Source: Pseudomonadota bacterium (lineage in GTDB: Bacteria > Cyanobacteriota > Vampirovibrionia > Obscuribacterales > Obscuribacteraceae). Taken from it: a stretch of 64,000 nt of DNA. Below the pieces are notes generated by a model that saw only the letters and a program-made list of their open reading frames with translations, was not told the origin of the DNA and did not search any database. The first letter of the stretch is position 1; every line of letters starts with the position of its first letter. Positions 52,120-61,021 of the stretch are shown here, piece by piece. The position numbers were made by a program, and so were the translations under genes. The stretch lies in assembly GCA_021325555.1 (NCBI GenBank), contig JAJPGY010000040.1, positions 293,767-357,766 of the forward strand. The letters are read 5' to 3'.

Positions 52120-52788
52120 ATGGCCAACTTCAGCCCGCGGAAAGAAATTGACATTCCCGGCGACCTGCCGCGCGCGGCGATTGCCGTCCTGGCCAGCGGC
52201 GGGCTCAAGAGCGCGATCCTGACCGCCCACCTGCTGGATGAGTTCCAGGCCGTCTACCCGATCTACGTGCGGCAGGGGCTCGCCCGCGAGCCGATCGAGG
52301 AGCGCAGCCTGCGCCGCTTTCTTGCCGCCGTGCGGGGACCGAAGCTGGGGCGGCTGGCCATTTTGCGGACGGCGGAGACCGAGCAGCCCCGGGACGGCGA
52401 TTTCGAGCCAGTAGTTCGCACCGCCGCCGCCTGGTGCACGCAAAACGGCATCGCGGCGCTGGCCGTCGCTTCCGTGGAGCCCGGCACCTTCTTTCCGGAG
52501 GAGCCGGCGCAGCTCGGCGGCTCCGTTGAGCCCCCCGCAGGCGAGCCGGTGCGGTTGGTCGCCCCCTTCCAGGGGCTGTCCAGAGCCAGCTTCCTGGAAT
52601 TCGGCAGGGGACTGCCGCTGGACCTTACCTTCTCCTGCCGGCGGCCGATCCTGAAGTTGAACTGCCCGGCGTTGCACTGCGGGCAGTGCCTGAACTGCCT
52701 GGACCGCCGGGCAGGATTCGCCGGGCTGGGCATAGCGGACCGGACGCGCTACGCCGCCGGAGACCGCAGCGCGCGCGCCGTCTCCTGA
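52120..52788 (+). CDS. Divergent QueC-like PP-loop protein
   Basis: 222 residues with QueC (7-cyano-7-deazaguanine synthase) architecture: PP-loop at about 26-31, and a C-terminal zinc site with one Cys in LTFSC and three in HCGQCLNC, followed by RRAGFAGLGIADRTRY, matching the QueC ending closely. However, the PP-loop reads SGGLKS, with Lys in place of the normally conserved Asp of SGGxDS. No queD, queE or queF lies near. It may be a neofunctionalised ATP-dependent adenylating/thiolating enzyme, or a QueC with altered activity. Divergent from hemE. Confidence 0.75.
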   Translation: MANFSPRKEIDIPGDLPRAAIAVLASGGLKSAILTAHLLDEFQAVYPIYVRQGLAREPIEERSLRRFLAAVRGPKLGRLAILRTAETEQPRDGDFEPVVRTAAAWCTQNGIAALAVASVEPGTFFPEEPAQLGGSVEPPAGEPVRLVAPFQGLSRASFLEFGRGLPLDLTFSCRRPILKLNCPALHCGQCLNCLDRRAGFAGLGIADRTRYAAGDRSARAVS

Positions 52789-52951
52789 ACAACCGTCTGC
52801 TTTTGGCAAGCGCAAGGATCGCCCGCGCCTCCAGGGCTCCGATTCTCCACGACAACTCGTCACGCGGGCGAGCCATGCGCACCCCCGGCTTTACGGCGCG
52901 GCTTGCGTCGGGGACGGGCGGGGCAAGCAGGCAAGCGCGGACGCCCCGAGA

Positions 52952-54145
52952 TCACGCGCTGTTTTCGGATCCTTTGATCCGGAAGATGTTCTCGATCACA
53001 CCGGCCACCACCTGATCGGGCGTGGAGGCGCCGGCGGTCATGCCGATTGTCAAAGGCCCCTCGGGAAGCCACGGCTTTGTGGTCACGATCTCCGGGCTGT
53101 GCAGCATCTTGTGCCTGATTACATTGCCCGGCCCTATGCAGTCCGTCCCGTCTATGTGATAGGAGGGCACACCGCTTTCCACCGCGATCTCATAGAGGTG
53201 TCCGGTATTGGACGAGTTGTAGCCGCCTATGACCAGGATCAAGTCGTGAGTGTCGGCCACGAGCTTGAACATCGCATCCTGGCGCTCCTGAGTGGCATCA
53301 CATATGGTATCGCCGGGGCTGAGGAAGTGCTCGTCCAGTTTGCCGGGGCCAAACTTCTTCAGCATTGTGCGCTCGAAAAGCTTGCCGATTTGCTCGGTCT
53401 CGCCTTTGAGCATGGTCGTCTGGTTGGCGACGCCGAGTCTCTGCAAGTGCGCGTCCGGGTCGAAGCCGGGCGAGCAGGCGTGCGCGAACCTGGTCAGGAA
53501 CTGCCGCCGATCATGGGCGCCGAGGATGTAATCACAGACCCACTGCGCTTCGTCAAGGTTGCGCACGATCAGGTAATTTTGAGCTCGCGAGGAGGTCGCA
53601 ATCGTCTCCTCGTGATTGTATTTGCCATGAATGATCGCCGTGAAGTCGCCCTGCTTGTATTTGCTCACGCGATTCCAGACGCGTGACACCCACGGGCAGG
53701 TGGTATCGACGATCTCACAGCCCTTGCCCACGAGCAGCTGCATCTCCTCGACGCTCGCCCCGAAGGCCGGCAGTATCACCACGTCACCCGGCTGCACGCC
53801 GGAGAAATCCTTCACGCCGCGATCGTCGATCGCCACAAAATCGATCCGCATCTTGCGCAACTTATCGTTGACCAGCCGGTTGTGGATGATCTCGTTTGTT
53901 ATCCAGATCCGCCGGTCGGGGAAGTGACGCCGGGTCTCGTAAGCCATCGAGACGGCCCTATCCACACCCCAGCAAAACCCGAAGGCCTGCGCCAGCCTTA
54001 CCGTCACCGCGCCCATCGTCAGCGTGTAGCCGTCCCGCCGGAGCTGCGCTATGAGATCGGATTCATACTCGCGTTGTAACTCGCCCTGGACGGCATCTTT
54101 CAGGCCGAAACCTTTGCGGTGGTAATTGGCGCTTATTCTTGTCAC
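52952..54145 (-). CDS. ispH: 4-hydroxy-3-methylbut-2-enyl diphosphate reductase
   Basis: 397 residues, the long form with the N-terminal NYHRKGFG extension found in cyanobacteria and plants. The three [4Fe-4S] cysteines are in FGFCWGVDRAV, DTTCPWVSRVW and TICDATQERQ; TAGASTPDQVV closes the active site. IspH makes IPP and DMAPP in the last step of the MEP isoprenoid pathway. Start is GTG 54145, with only a weak ribosome-binding site. A promoter candidate lies at 54176-54203. The type of this enzyme is the best taxonomic clue in the window. Confidence 0.96.
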   Translation of the reverse strand: MTRISANYHRKGFGLKDAVQGELQREYESDLIAQLRRDGYTLTMGAVTVRLAQAFGFCWGVDRAVSMAYETRRHFPDRRIWITNEIIHNRLVNDKLRKMRIDFVAIDDRGVKDFSGVQPGDVVILPAFGASVEEMQLLVGKGCEIVDTTCPWVSRVWNRVSKYKQGDFTAIIHGKYNHEETIATSSRAQNYLIVRNLDEAQWVCDYILGAHDRRQFLTRFAHACSPGFDPDAHLQRLGVANQTTMLKGETEQIGKLFERTMLKKFGPGKLDEHFLSPGDTICDATQERQDAMFKLVADTHDLILVIGGYNSSNTGHLYEIAVESGVPSYHIDGTDCIGPGNVIRHKMLHSPEIVTTKPWLPEGPLTIGMTAGASTPDQVVAGVIENIFRIKGSENSA

Positions 54146-54175
54146 CTTCGATGCGGTCTCTTGGGATCCGGTCCG

Positions 54176-54203
54176 ATTTTAATATATCTTGCTCAATCGA
54201 CAA
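54176..54203 (-). promoter_or_regulatory. Sigma-70-like promoter of ispH
   Basis: On the minus strand TTGTCG (54203-54198) and TAAAAT (54181-54176) are spaced by 16 bp in an AT-rich stretch, placing the start near 54169, about 24 nt before the GTG start codon. Confidence 0.4.
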
Positions 54204-54267
54204 AGACCTGCCTTAATATTGACGGCCACATAAGAGGCCCTGGCAACGCCCGATCGGAGGAACCTTT

Positions 54268-54666
54268 GTGAAAAAATCTGCAATATCAATTCTCGCCTTA
54301 GTAAGCATCGCACTGGGCGCGGCTGCACCGGCTTTCGCCGACAACGATTACGCAACCATGGCCAAAGACACGGCCATGTTCCCGGTAAGAGCGCTGGCAC
54401 TCGGCTCCGGTGTTCTCTTCGGCACGCCGATCGCCATCCTTCGCTGCGCGGCAACCCGCACCACCGGCTTCACCCGGTCGGGTGCGGAGGCCATCGGCGG
54501 CAAAAGCTCGCTGCCGTGCCTTGTGCTGGCTTCCCCCCTCACCGTGCCGTTCGGGCTGCTGGCCGGCACGGCCGAAGGGTGCTACTACGGACCGAAGCAC
54601 GCGATAGAGAACTGCCTGGAGCACCCGTTCAGCAAGGACTCGTTCAGCCTGGGCGAGATGGAGTAA
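54268..54666 (+). CDS. Small exported protein of unknown function
   Basis: 132 residues. GTG 54268 with GGAGGA 7 nt upstream starts a clear signal peptide (KKSAISILALVSIALGAAAPAFA). The mature part has two hydrophobic segments around FPVRALALGSGVLFGTPIAIL and LVLASPLTVPFGLLAGTAEG, with three cysteines. No domain recognised; it may sit in the envelope. It is divergent from ispH and 85 nt upstream of the HAD gene. Confidence 0.75.
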   Translation: MKKSAISILALVSIALGAAAPAFADNDYATMAKDTAMFPVRALALGSGVLFGTPIAILRCAATRTTGFTRSGAEAIGGKSSLPCLVLASPLTVPFGLLAGTAEGCYYGPKHAIENCLEHPFSKDSFSLGEME

Positions 54667-54750
54667 AAGCTGGGAGAATAAAACCGGCGTTTGCCGCGGC
54701 GGATGGCGCAACGCCGTCCGCCGCCCGCTTTGAAATTGCAAAGGTAGATC

Positions 54751-55422
54751 ATGGAATCGTTCACTCTGCGCGCCCTAATCTTCGACATGGACGGCGTTCT
54801 GGTGGACTCCGAGCCCTGCCACCTGAAGGCCTACCAGGAGCTGCTCGGCCGCTACGGCCACAGCTACACGGCGGAAGACAACCGTGAGTTCCTCGGGCGC
54901 AAGGATCTGACAATCCTGGAGATCCTCAACGAGCGCTACTCGCTCGGCTCCACGCCGGAAGATCTCGTCTGGGAGAAGGAGAACATTCTCCGGCGCCTGC
55001 TCAAGGACGCCGTGCCGCGCCCGGGCGTGTTGACGGTGCTCGAGCAGGCCGGGCGTCTGGATCTCCCAGCCGCGGTTGCCTCCTCGGCGACGCTGCCGAC
55101 CATAGAGCTGGTAGTCGAGACTCTTGGCATCAAATCGCGCTTCCAGACCCTGACCTCCGCCGACGATGTCCCGCATGGCAAGCCGGCGCCCGACGTGTTT
55201 CTCCTGGCCGCGAAACGCCTGGGTGTGGATCCGCAGCACTGCCTGGTGGTCGAAGACACCTACAACGGCATCCGTGCCGCCAAGGCCGCCGGAATGTACT
55301 GCATAGCTGTTCCCTGCGATGCGACGCGGCATCAGGATCACTCCCTGGCGGATCGGGTGTTGACCAGCCTTGAGGAGCTCAGCCTTGCTCCCTTCGTGCG
55401 CGGCGTCGAGACGATCGGTTGA
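54751..55422 (+). CDS. HAD-superfamily hydrolase, beta-phosphoglucomutase-like
   Basis: 223 residues. Motif I FDMDGVLVDS (catalytic Asp12 and Asp14), a helical cap, motif II SSA, and motifs III/IV in KPAPDVFLLAAKRLG and VVEDTYNGIRAAKAAGM. This matches phosphoglucomutase/phosphatase-type HADs that act on sugar phosphates. It could in principle supply the heptose bisphosphate phosphatase missing from the sugar operon, but its family differs from GmhB, so that is speculation. Confidence 0.9.
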   Translation: MESFTLRALIFDMDGVLVDSEPCHLKAYQELLGRYGHSYTAEDNREFLGRKDLTILEILNERYSLGSTPEDLVWEKENILRRLLKDAVPRPGVLTVLEQAGRLDLPAAVASSATLPTIELVVETLGIKSRFQTLTSADDVPHGKPAPDVFLLAAKRLGVDPQHCLVVEDTYNGIRAAKAAGMYCIAVPCDATRHQDHSLADRVLTSLEELSLAPFVRGVETIG

Positions 55423-55542
55423 CGCCAGACTCTTGACTACCGGCGCCGGGGCGCCGCTTGACCGGGCGCAGCGGGTGCAAGTGGGTATAAGAGGATAAGA
55501 GCGGACCAGGGTTGGGTGGGGTCCGACCAAAAGGTGGATCTT

Positions 55543-57369
55543 ATGGTAGATAAGCAAAAGATACTCAGGGTCAACTGTCCCGGATACGGACATCAATCTT
55601 TTTTCTCGTCCGGCTGCGCGGAGCCGCTGTACAACTACAGCGTGATCATCGTCAATCCGATAAGCGTTCTTCACCTCTTTGACAAGGATCCCGAGCTGCT
55701 CAAGCAGGTCGAGGTGGCGCAGGTCGAGGGACTGACCTCGTATCCGGCGCGCAGCGACAAACTTCTCGAGTCGCTGACGCCGGACCTTGACGAGCGGATG
55801 TCGGAGATGGTCAAGTTTCTGGAGCAGGGCGGGCTGCTCCTCTACTTCCTGTGCAGGCCTTTCGTCGTCCAGGGGCCGGGGGTGGGCATGGACAATTACT
55901 CGTGGCTGGACGTACTGGCGCCGGACAAACCGATCGCGGCCAACCAGCGGAACATGGCCACCGTGTCCCACGGGAAGAACATCGAGCTGAACCAGGAAGG
56001 TCAGTCATCGCCGTTCGCCAGGTATTTGAGGCAGCCCGGGCTCGAGTGGACCACGCTCATACGCGCGGAGAACCTGACGGAGAACTACGATGTCCTGGCC
56101 ATCGCCGGACCGAACAAGTGCGTCGCCGCCCAGTTGACAGCCGGCGAGAAGGGCGGCTGCGTGCTCTTCCTGCCCGCCCCCTACAATAAGCAATTCGACG
56201 ACACGCTCGTCAGCTGCATTGAAATGTGGGAAGCGCGACAGGGCACGCCATCGGCCGGACCGGCAGCCAGGGCGCCGGCGGCGGAGGATAAGCCGGCTGC
56301 CCGAGCCGCCGAAGCCCCGGCGGCGCCACCACCTGCCCCCTCGGCAGCAAGGGACATACCGCCCCCGCCGATGACGGGCAAAGCGGAGACGCCACCGCCG
56401 GCGGGGGCAAAGCCGCATGCTCCGCCGCCACCGCCGCCTGCCGCGGCGGCAGCCAAGGACATACCACCGCCGATGACCGGCAAATTGGAGACGCCACCAC
56501 CGGCGGGGGCAAAGCCACCTGCTCCGCACCCTCCTTCGCCGCCACCGTCGGCGAAGGAGGGTGCGCCTGCGACTCCCCCGCCGAAGCCGTCAGCCGGTCC
56601 TACCCCAGCGGAGCCGGGGGCAAAAGAGGCGGCACGGGATGCGACGCCCGCGGCCCGCGAGCCTGCCGAGGTGGTACCCAGAGCAAAGGATCTCATGGAA
56701 AAGATGGAAGAGATATCGAAGAACACTTTCCCCGACTGGTGCCAGAAATACTCCTTCGCGGATCTCGATCAGCTGCGCGATGAGCTCAAAGCACTGGCCG
56801 AGTCAATCAAGCAGACCCAGCAAAAGATGACGAGCGTGCAGACCCGCATCAACGCCATGGAGAGCCTGAAGAACGCGCTGCTCACCGCCGATGGTGACGA
56901 GCTGCATCAGGCCAGCGGCCGGGTCTTCGAGCAGCTGGGCTGGAAGGTCAAAGAAGCGCCCGGGGCAAAGGGCGAGTTCTATCTCATGGACGGGCAGTCG
57001 ACGGTGGCGATCGTCCGCATCGTGCGCACGGCATCCAAGCCGAAAAGCGCCGACCTGGCTCAACTGGCCGAGTCGATAATCGCCTACTGGGGCCAGCACG
57101 AGGAAGAGCCTAAAGGCATCCTTCTCGCCAGCACCTACGCCAACCGGCCGCCGGCGGAGCGAACCGAGGAGGACTACTCCGACGCGCTGGCCGAATTCGC
57201 CGAGAAGAAGAATCTCTGCTTGATGACCAGCCTGCAACTGCTCTCCATCTACAGGGATCTGGAGGGCGGCAAAGCCACCGGCGAGGAGCTTAAGGAGCAG
57301 ATCCTCTCCACCAGCGGCCGCCTGCCCGGCTTCTCTCTCGAGCAACGGGTCACCGCCCGCGCCGTCTGA
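55543..57369 (+). CDS. Three-part protein: N-terminal GATase-like region, Pro/Ala linker, C-terminal REase-like domain
   Basis: 608 residues from ATG 55543, with AGGTGG upstream. Residues 1-225 are globular (NYSVIIVNPIS, EMVKFLEQGGLLLYFLCRPF) and look like a Rossmann- or GATase-like fold. About 230-385 is a Pro/Ala/Lys-rich linker containing a duplicated KDIPPPMTGKxETPPP block. A coiled-coil stretch (LDQLRDELKALAESIKQTQQKM) precedes a C-terminal domain (about 440-600) with GRVFEQLGWKV, AIVRIV and ILLASTYANRPPAER, resembling restriction-endonuclease-like folds but without a clear D...ExK set. No signal peptide. A 16-bp perfect hairpin lies in the linker DNA (56525-56565). Function unknown. Confidence 0.7.
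   Translation: MVDKQKILRVNCPGYGHQSFFSSGCAEPLYNYSVIIVNPISVLHLFDKDPELLKQVEVAQVEGLTSYPARSDKLLESLTPDLDERMSEMVKFLEQGGLLLYFLCRPFVVQGPGVGMDNYSWLDVLAPDKPIAANQRNMATVSHGKNIELNQEGQSSPFARYLRQPGLEWTTLIRAENLTENYDVLAIAGPNKCVAAQLTAGEKGGCVLFLPAPYNKQFDDTLVSCIEMWEARQGTPSAGPAARAPAAEDKPAARAAEAPAAPPPAPSAARDIPPPPMTGKAETPPPAGAKPHAPPPPPPAAAAAKDIPPPMTGKLETPPPAGAKPPAPHPPSPPPSAKEGAPATPPPKPSAGPTPAEPGAKEAARDATPAAREPAEVVPRAKDLMEKMEEISKNTFPDWCQKYSFADLDQLRDELKALAESIKQTQQKMTSVQTRINAMESLKNALLTADGDELHQASGRVFEQLGWKVKEAPGAKGEFYLMDGQSTVAIVRIVRTASKPKSADLAQLAESIIAYWGQHEEEPKGILLASTYANRPPAERTEEDYSDALAEFAEKKNLCLMTSLQLLSIYRDLEGGKATGEELKEQILSTSGRLPGFSLEQRVTARAV
56350..56526 (+). repeat. Duplicated ~75-bp block in the Pro-rich linker
   Basis: Two copies, about 56350-56424 and 56455-56526, encode RDIPPPPMTGKAETPPPAG and KDIPPPMTGKLETPPPAG. 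The DNA copies are nearly the same, so this looks like a recent internal duplication that lengthens the linker. Confidence 0.8.
56525..56565. repeat. 16-bp perfect inverted repeat inside the coding sequence
   Basis: Arms 56525-56540 (CGCACCCTCCTTCGCC) and 56550-56565 are exact reverse complements, separated by 9 nt. In mRNA this would be a very stable stem-loop in the middle of the gene, just before the coiled-coil and C-terminal domain. There is no T-run, so it is not an ordinary terminator. Confidence 0.9.
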
Positions 57370-57520
57370 AGCAGCGCCGATGACGAAATTCGCGGTCAAG
57401 GCGGGCGGGGCATGCCCAGCCCGTTGATCCATCGCGATGGTTTGCTGTGCGATCCTCGATGCTCCACGATCCGAAGAGGAGCACGGCATGTCTTGCCCGC
57501 CTTCCCGCATACGAGCAGGC

Positions 57521-59632
57521 TTAGCCCGTGCTGCCCGGGGGCACCAGCCAGACGACGTTGACGAAACCTTCGGAGCCGCCGGGATAAAAGGTGGAAAGCG
57601 GATCCTGAGACCATTGCCCGTTCGACGAGTGGTTGTTGTAGACGGTGTTGCCGGGGCCGACAATGCCCACGTGCGCGTCGCCGCTCCCGGAGCCGCCCCG
57701 GTAACCGCAGGCGACAGTGCCCGGCGGCGGCGGGTGGCTGGGATCAGCTTGAATTGCTCGCCAGCCGTGGGCCTGCAACTGCTGCTGCAGCGTGGCGACC
57801 GACGCCGAATCCGCATAGTTGAAACCAAGCTGTTTCAGCACATCAGAGACCGAAGCGGCGCAGCCCAGGTTGCCGCCGTCGCAAACGGCGGCAAACTCGG
57901 GCGTGTTCCACATCTGCTTGCCGAGATCGGCCTGGGCAGCAACCACAATCTGCCCGCCGATATCGCTCACGCTCACGCCCGTGCCCGGCGCCGCGCTGGC
58001 TCGCGCCGTCGACACCTGGTAGAGGTTGTCGGTGGCGTTCATAAAGTTCTGATAGGACGGGTTCGCCAGGTCCTGCTGGTTCGGCACCCGCCCCAGGAAC
58101 ATGGCCAGGGCGAGCTCGCCGGGGCCCTGGGGACCGGGGTTGACGGGGTCCAGGTTCATCTGGTGGGCAATAGTCTGGATCACGCCTTTTGCGATGCCAT
58201 CCTGTACATCCCGGGGCAGGAACTGCTCGATCTGGGCCGCGCCGACCGTTCCTTGACCGCCCTTTAGCTGCTCGAGGAAATCACCGAATCCCTGGAGGAA
58301 ATTGCGATCGCTCAGCTCCCGGGCGAAGCTCCCCGGCAGCAAGCCGCTGGACACGGCCTGAGCGAGGGAGTTGGAAAACTCTTGCGCCAGCTGCGGGTTC
58401 TGGAGGATGCCGGCCAGCTTGCTCCAGTCGGGCGGGTTGCCCAGCATTGCCAGGATGTCCGCCGGCAGGAAGCTCTCCAGCCAGATTGTCAGGTTGCCGT
58501 AATTGAATCCGACCCGCCCGACGTTGTAGCTGCCGTCGTTGAGCTGGTGCACGGTATCGTACCCGTTCCGCGGATCAGCCCCGCTCATGGCCGAGAGGGT
58601 GTCCACCATGGCGCCGGCCGGATCGCCGGGCGCGGCAGCAGGTGCGCTGCCGTAAGCATTGGTCAGTTGCTCGGGGGTTATGGTGGCGCTGCCGCCGCTG
58701 CCGACGACGCCGCCGTAGGTCTGGTTGATGCTTTGCACCGCCTGCGGGATGTCGGGCATCGGCGGCTGATTCGGCGCCAGCATCGAGGGGGGAAGATTGT
58801 CGCCGAAGTATTGCCTGAGCGTATCCGAGACCAGCCCCTGGAAGTCCTGAATGTTCACCTGCGGGACGATGGTGCCGTCGCTGAGCTGCACCGGGTGGAG
58901 CAGGTCGCCGTACTCGTCCTGAATCTGCTGCCCGGTATAGGCGACCAGATTATCGAGCGCCTGCTGCTGCGCGGGTGAGGGCCCGCCGGTCTGCCCGGGC
59001 AAGCGGGCCACCTCGATGACGATATTGGCGACCGGCGGCGGACCCTGCGGGTTGTGGACGCAGGTGATCGAGCCGTCCTGGTTCACCACGAAATCCGGCG
59101 ACGGCGGCGGCGGTTGATGGGTGGGGTCGAAGTTCTGAAACTGAACCGTGATGCCCGGCGCCTGCCCGTCCTTAAGGGGCGGATACTGCCCGTCGTGGAC
59201 GCCCGCTGCCTCGCCGGGCTGGAAGACGCCGGCATTAATAAGGTCGGCAACGGTGATCCCGCGATCGGCCGCAGGGTCGAGCTGGCCCACGGCCTCGTAA
59301 GCGGGCACAGGCCCGGCGGCGGCAAAGCTTTCCATCGCACCCCAGCCCGGGGGCGGCACCTGATAAGGCAAGCCCATATCGAGGCAGGGGGCGGGCGGCA
59401 GTGAGCCCGCACAGGCCGCGCCTTCGCCGGGGGCGCCGCCGAAGGCGGGCGGAAAGAGGTTGTTTATATACTCCGACTGCAAGCCGACCGTCGGCGGGAA
59501 GGCGTATCCGCCTGAAGGGGCGGTGTCGGGGGTGAACTGGGGTCCGGGCAGTCCGGGGGAGCCCGGTGCGGGCTCAAAACCTTTATAGGGGATAGTCATG
59601 GCCGGTGGGATAGTCGGTAGGGATAGCGCCAT
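57521..59632 (-). CDS. Large protein with C-terminal NlpC/P60-like cysteine peptidase domain
   Basis: 703 residues from ATG 59632 (AGGGG 6 nt upstream). The first ~250 residues are Pro/Gly-rich and low in complexity; a helical middle region follows. The last ~130 residues contain Cys591 in LGCAASVSDVL and His654 in DAHVGIVG with a following asparagine pair (NNHSSNGQW), the order of an NlpC/P60- or CHAP-like papain-fold amidase that cuts peptidoglycan peptides. No standard signal peptide is visible, so the export route is unclear. Could also act as an effector. Convergent with the three-part protein gene. Confidence 0.75.
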   Translation of the reverse strand: MALSLPTIPPAMTIPYKGFEPAPGSPGLPGPQFTPDTAPSGGYAFPPTVGLQSEYINNLFPPAFGGAPGEGAACAGSLPPAPCLDMGLPYQVPPPGWGAMESFAAAGPVPAYEAVGQLDPAADRGITVADLINAGVFQPGEAAGVHDGQYPPLKDGQAPGITVQFQNFDPTHQPPPPSPDFVVNQDGSITCVHNPQGPPPVANIVIEVARLPGQTGGPSPAQQQALDNLVAYTGQQIQDEYGDLLHPVQLSDGTIVPQVNIQDFQGLVSDTLRQYFGDNLPPSMLAPNQPPMPDIPQAVQSINQTYGGVVGSGGSATITPEQLTNAYGSAPAAAPGDPAGAMVDTLSAMSGADPRNGYDTVHQLNDGSYNVGRVGFNYGNLTIWLESFLPADILAMLGNPPDWSKLAGILQNPQLAQEFSNSLAQAVSSGLLPGSFARELSDRNFLQGFGDFLEQLKGGQGTVGAAQIEQFLPRDVQDGIAKGVIQTIAHQMNLDPVNPGPQGPGELALAMFLGRVPNQQDLANPSYQNFMNATDNLYQVSTARASAAPGTGVSVSDIGGQIVVAAQADLGKQMWNTPEFAAVCDGGNLGCAASVSDVLKQLGFNYADSASVATLQQQLQAHGWRAIQADPSHPPPPGTVACGYRGGSGSGDAHVGIVGPGNTVYNNHSSNGQWSQDPLSTFYPGGSEGFVNVVWLVPPGSTG

Positions 59633-59676
59633 GCGCATCCCCTATGTAACATCACCGGTCACGGCAGATGAATACG

Positions 59677-59698
59677 CGAAAATACGAAACGCTTCGTA
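59677..59698 (-). terminator. Weak intrinsic-terminator-like hairpin after the MshEN-array gene
   Basis: On the minus strand TACGAA (59698-59693) and TTCGTA (59688-59683) form a 6-bp stem around a 4-nt loop, followed directly by TTTT, 16 nt after the stop at 59714. The stem is short and AT-rich for a terminator. Confidence 0.35.
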
Positions 59699-59713
59699 GT
59701 TCTGCCACCGGCA

Positions 59714-60952
59714 TTACGAGGGTTTGGTGGTGACGATCTGCTGGGTCTGCGCCTCTTCCCGGAGCCGGGTCGGCACCGACCAGCCCAGCTCCTCCAGGGC
59801 GTCGTCGAAGCTGACCCGCCCGCGGTTGGCGAAGTGCAGGGCCATTATCGCTTGCTCCATCTTAAGGAATCCCTCGCGAATGAGGAACTGGCAACGCAGC
59901 GCCGCATGAAGCGTGGCCTCGTCGATCATGCCGGTGACCAAAAGCATCTTGCCGATAAGGGCCGAGTTTTTGGCGCTCAGATCTATGGCCTTTTCAATGT
60001 CTTGCTGGGTGACGAACCCGGCCAGCTTGAGCAGCTCGCCGAGCCTGATCATCTCGTGGGGCAGCGGCTTGAGCTGCCCGACCTCGGCCACGGCCTGGGC
60101 GATCGAGACCCCCCTGGTGTGCACGTAACCGAGCGCCTCCGCAGCCTGCAGCGGCGTCAGGGCGCCGTTGTCCACCATCTCCTGAAAGCGCAGCGCCGAA
60201 TCGAGAAGGTTCTGGCTGACGAAGCCGGACTGCACGAGCACCTGCCCGAGCGGCTGCTCGTTGACCAGACCAAGCTCCAGCACGTTCATCAGATCGGACT
60301 CGGAAAGGACGCCTGACAGCACGAACAGCTCGCCGATCTTCACGTGCTGCCTGGTGGGCAGCCGGTAGAAGCCGTGATCGATCAGGCACTGCTCGAGGCT
60401 GACCCGCCGCTGCTGGGCGGACTTGATCCCCTGTACAGCCTGCTCGCGGGTTATCTTGCCGTCGCGCACCATCACCTGCGCGTTGAGCACCGCCGCCAGG
60501 AGGCTCTCGGAAAGGGCCCCCGTGAGAACGAGGATCCTCCCCATCGGCAACCCGGTCTCGAAGCTGTTTTTCAGCGCCTCGTCCAGCTGCTCGGCCGTGA
60601 CCACGTGGGCCGCCAGCAGCAGCTCTCCCAGTTTATTGGTCTGCGTTGAGTCCTTGCGCGCCCAGCCGAGATTCTTCAGCGCCACCTCCAGATCCTGCTT
60701 CTCCCGCGTGACGGCGGTCAATGCCCTGATCGCCATCTCCTCGGAGAGCAAACCGTCCTTCATCATCGACTGAGCCTGCAGCGCCGACTTGAGCTCATGC
60801 TCGCAGACGTAGCCGGACATTATCAGCACCCGCCCGATCGGCAGCCCGCTTTCGCCGGCAATCTGCATCGCCTCCCGCAGGTCGGAAGATTTGAGCGCCC
60901 CGACCTTTATGAGCAGATCGCCGATGCGAATAGGAGCAGGTTTTTCGGCCAT
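59714..60952 (-). CDS. Array of GspE/MshE N-terminal-like repeats (paralogue)
   Basis: 412 residues, six repeats with the same pattern as the protein at 14865-16295: IGDLLIKVGALKSSDL...IGRVLIMSGYV...ELKSALQAQ, then LGELLLAAHVVTAEQLDEAL and so on. Block by block the two align (both have VRDGKITREQA/IREGKISRHDA and IGKMLxVxGxID segments), but this copy lacks the basic C-terminal tail. No signal peptide or membrane helix. Possibly a cyclic-di-GMP-binding or scaffold protein by analogy with MshEN; not demonstrated. Confidence 0.8.
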   Translation of the reverse strand: MAEKPAPIRIGDLLIKVGALKSSDLREAMQIAGESGLPIGRVLIMSGYVCEHELKSALQAQSMMKDGLLSEEMAIRALTAVTREKQDLEVALKNLGWARKDSTQTNKLGELLLAAHVVTAEQLDEALKNSFETGLPMGRILVLTGALSESLLAAVLNAQVMVRDGKITREQAVQGIKSAQQRRVSLEQCLIDHGFYRLPTRQHVKIGELFVLSGVLSESDLMNVLELGLVNEQPLGQVLVQSGFVSQNLLDSALRFQEMVDNGALTPLQAAEALGYVHTRGVSIAQAVAEVGQLKPLPHEMIRLGELLKLAGFVTQQDIEKAIDLSAKNSALIGKMLLVTGMIDEATLHAALRCQFLIREGFLKMEQAIMALHFANRGRVSFDDALEELGWSVPTRLREEAQTQQIVTTKPS

Positions 60953-61021
60953 GACAGGAATTCCCCAAGCAAGGAGAGGTCACACACCGATCTATCTACC
61001 CAGAAGACGGCGCCGGCTATG

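Noticed and set aside
52789..52951. Short frames between the QueC-like gene and ispH
   Set aside because: No start context, biased Arg/Ala/Gly composition and no motifs; taken as plain convergent spacer.
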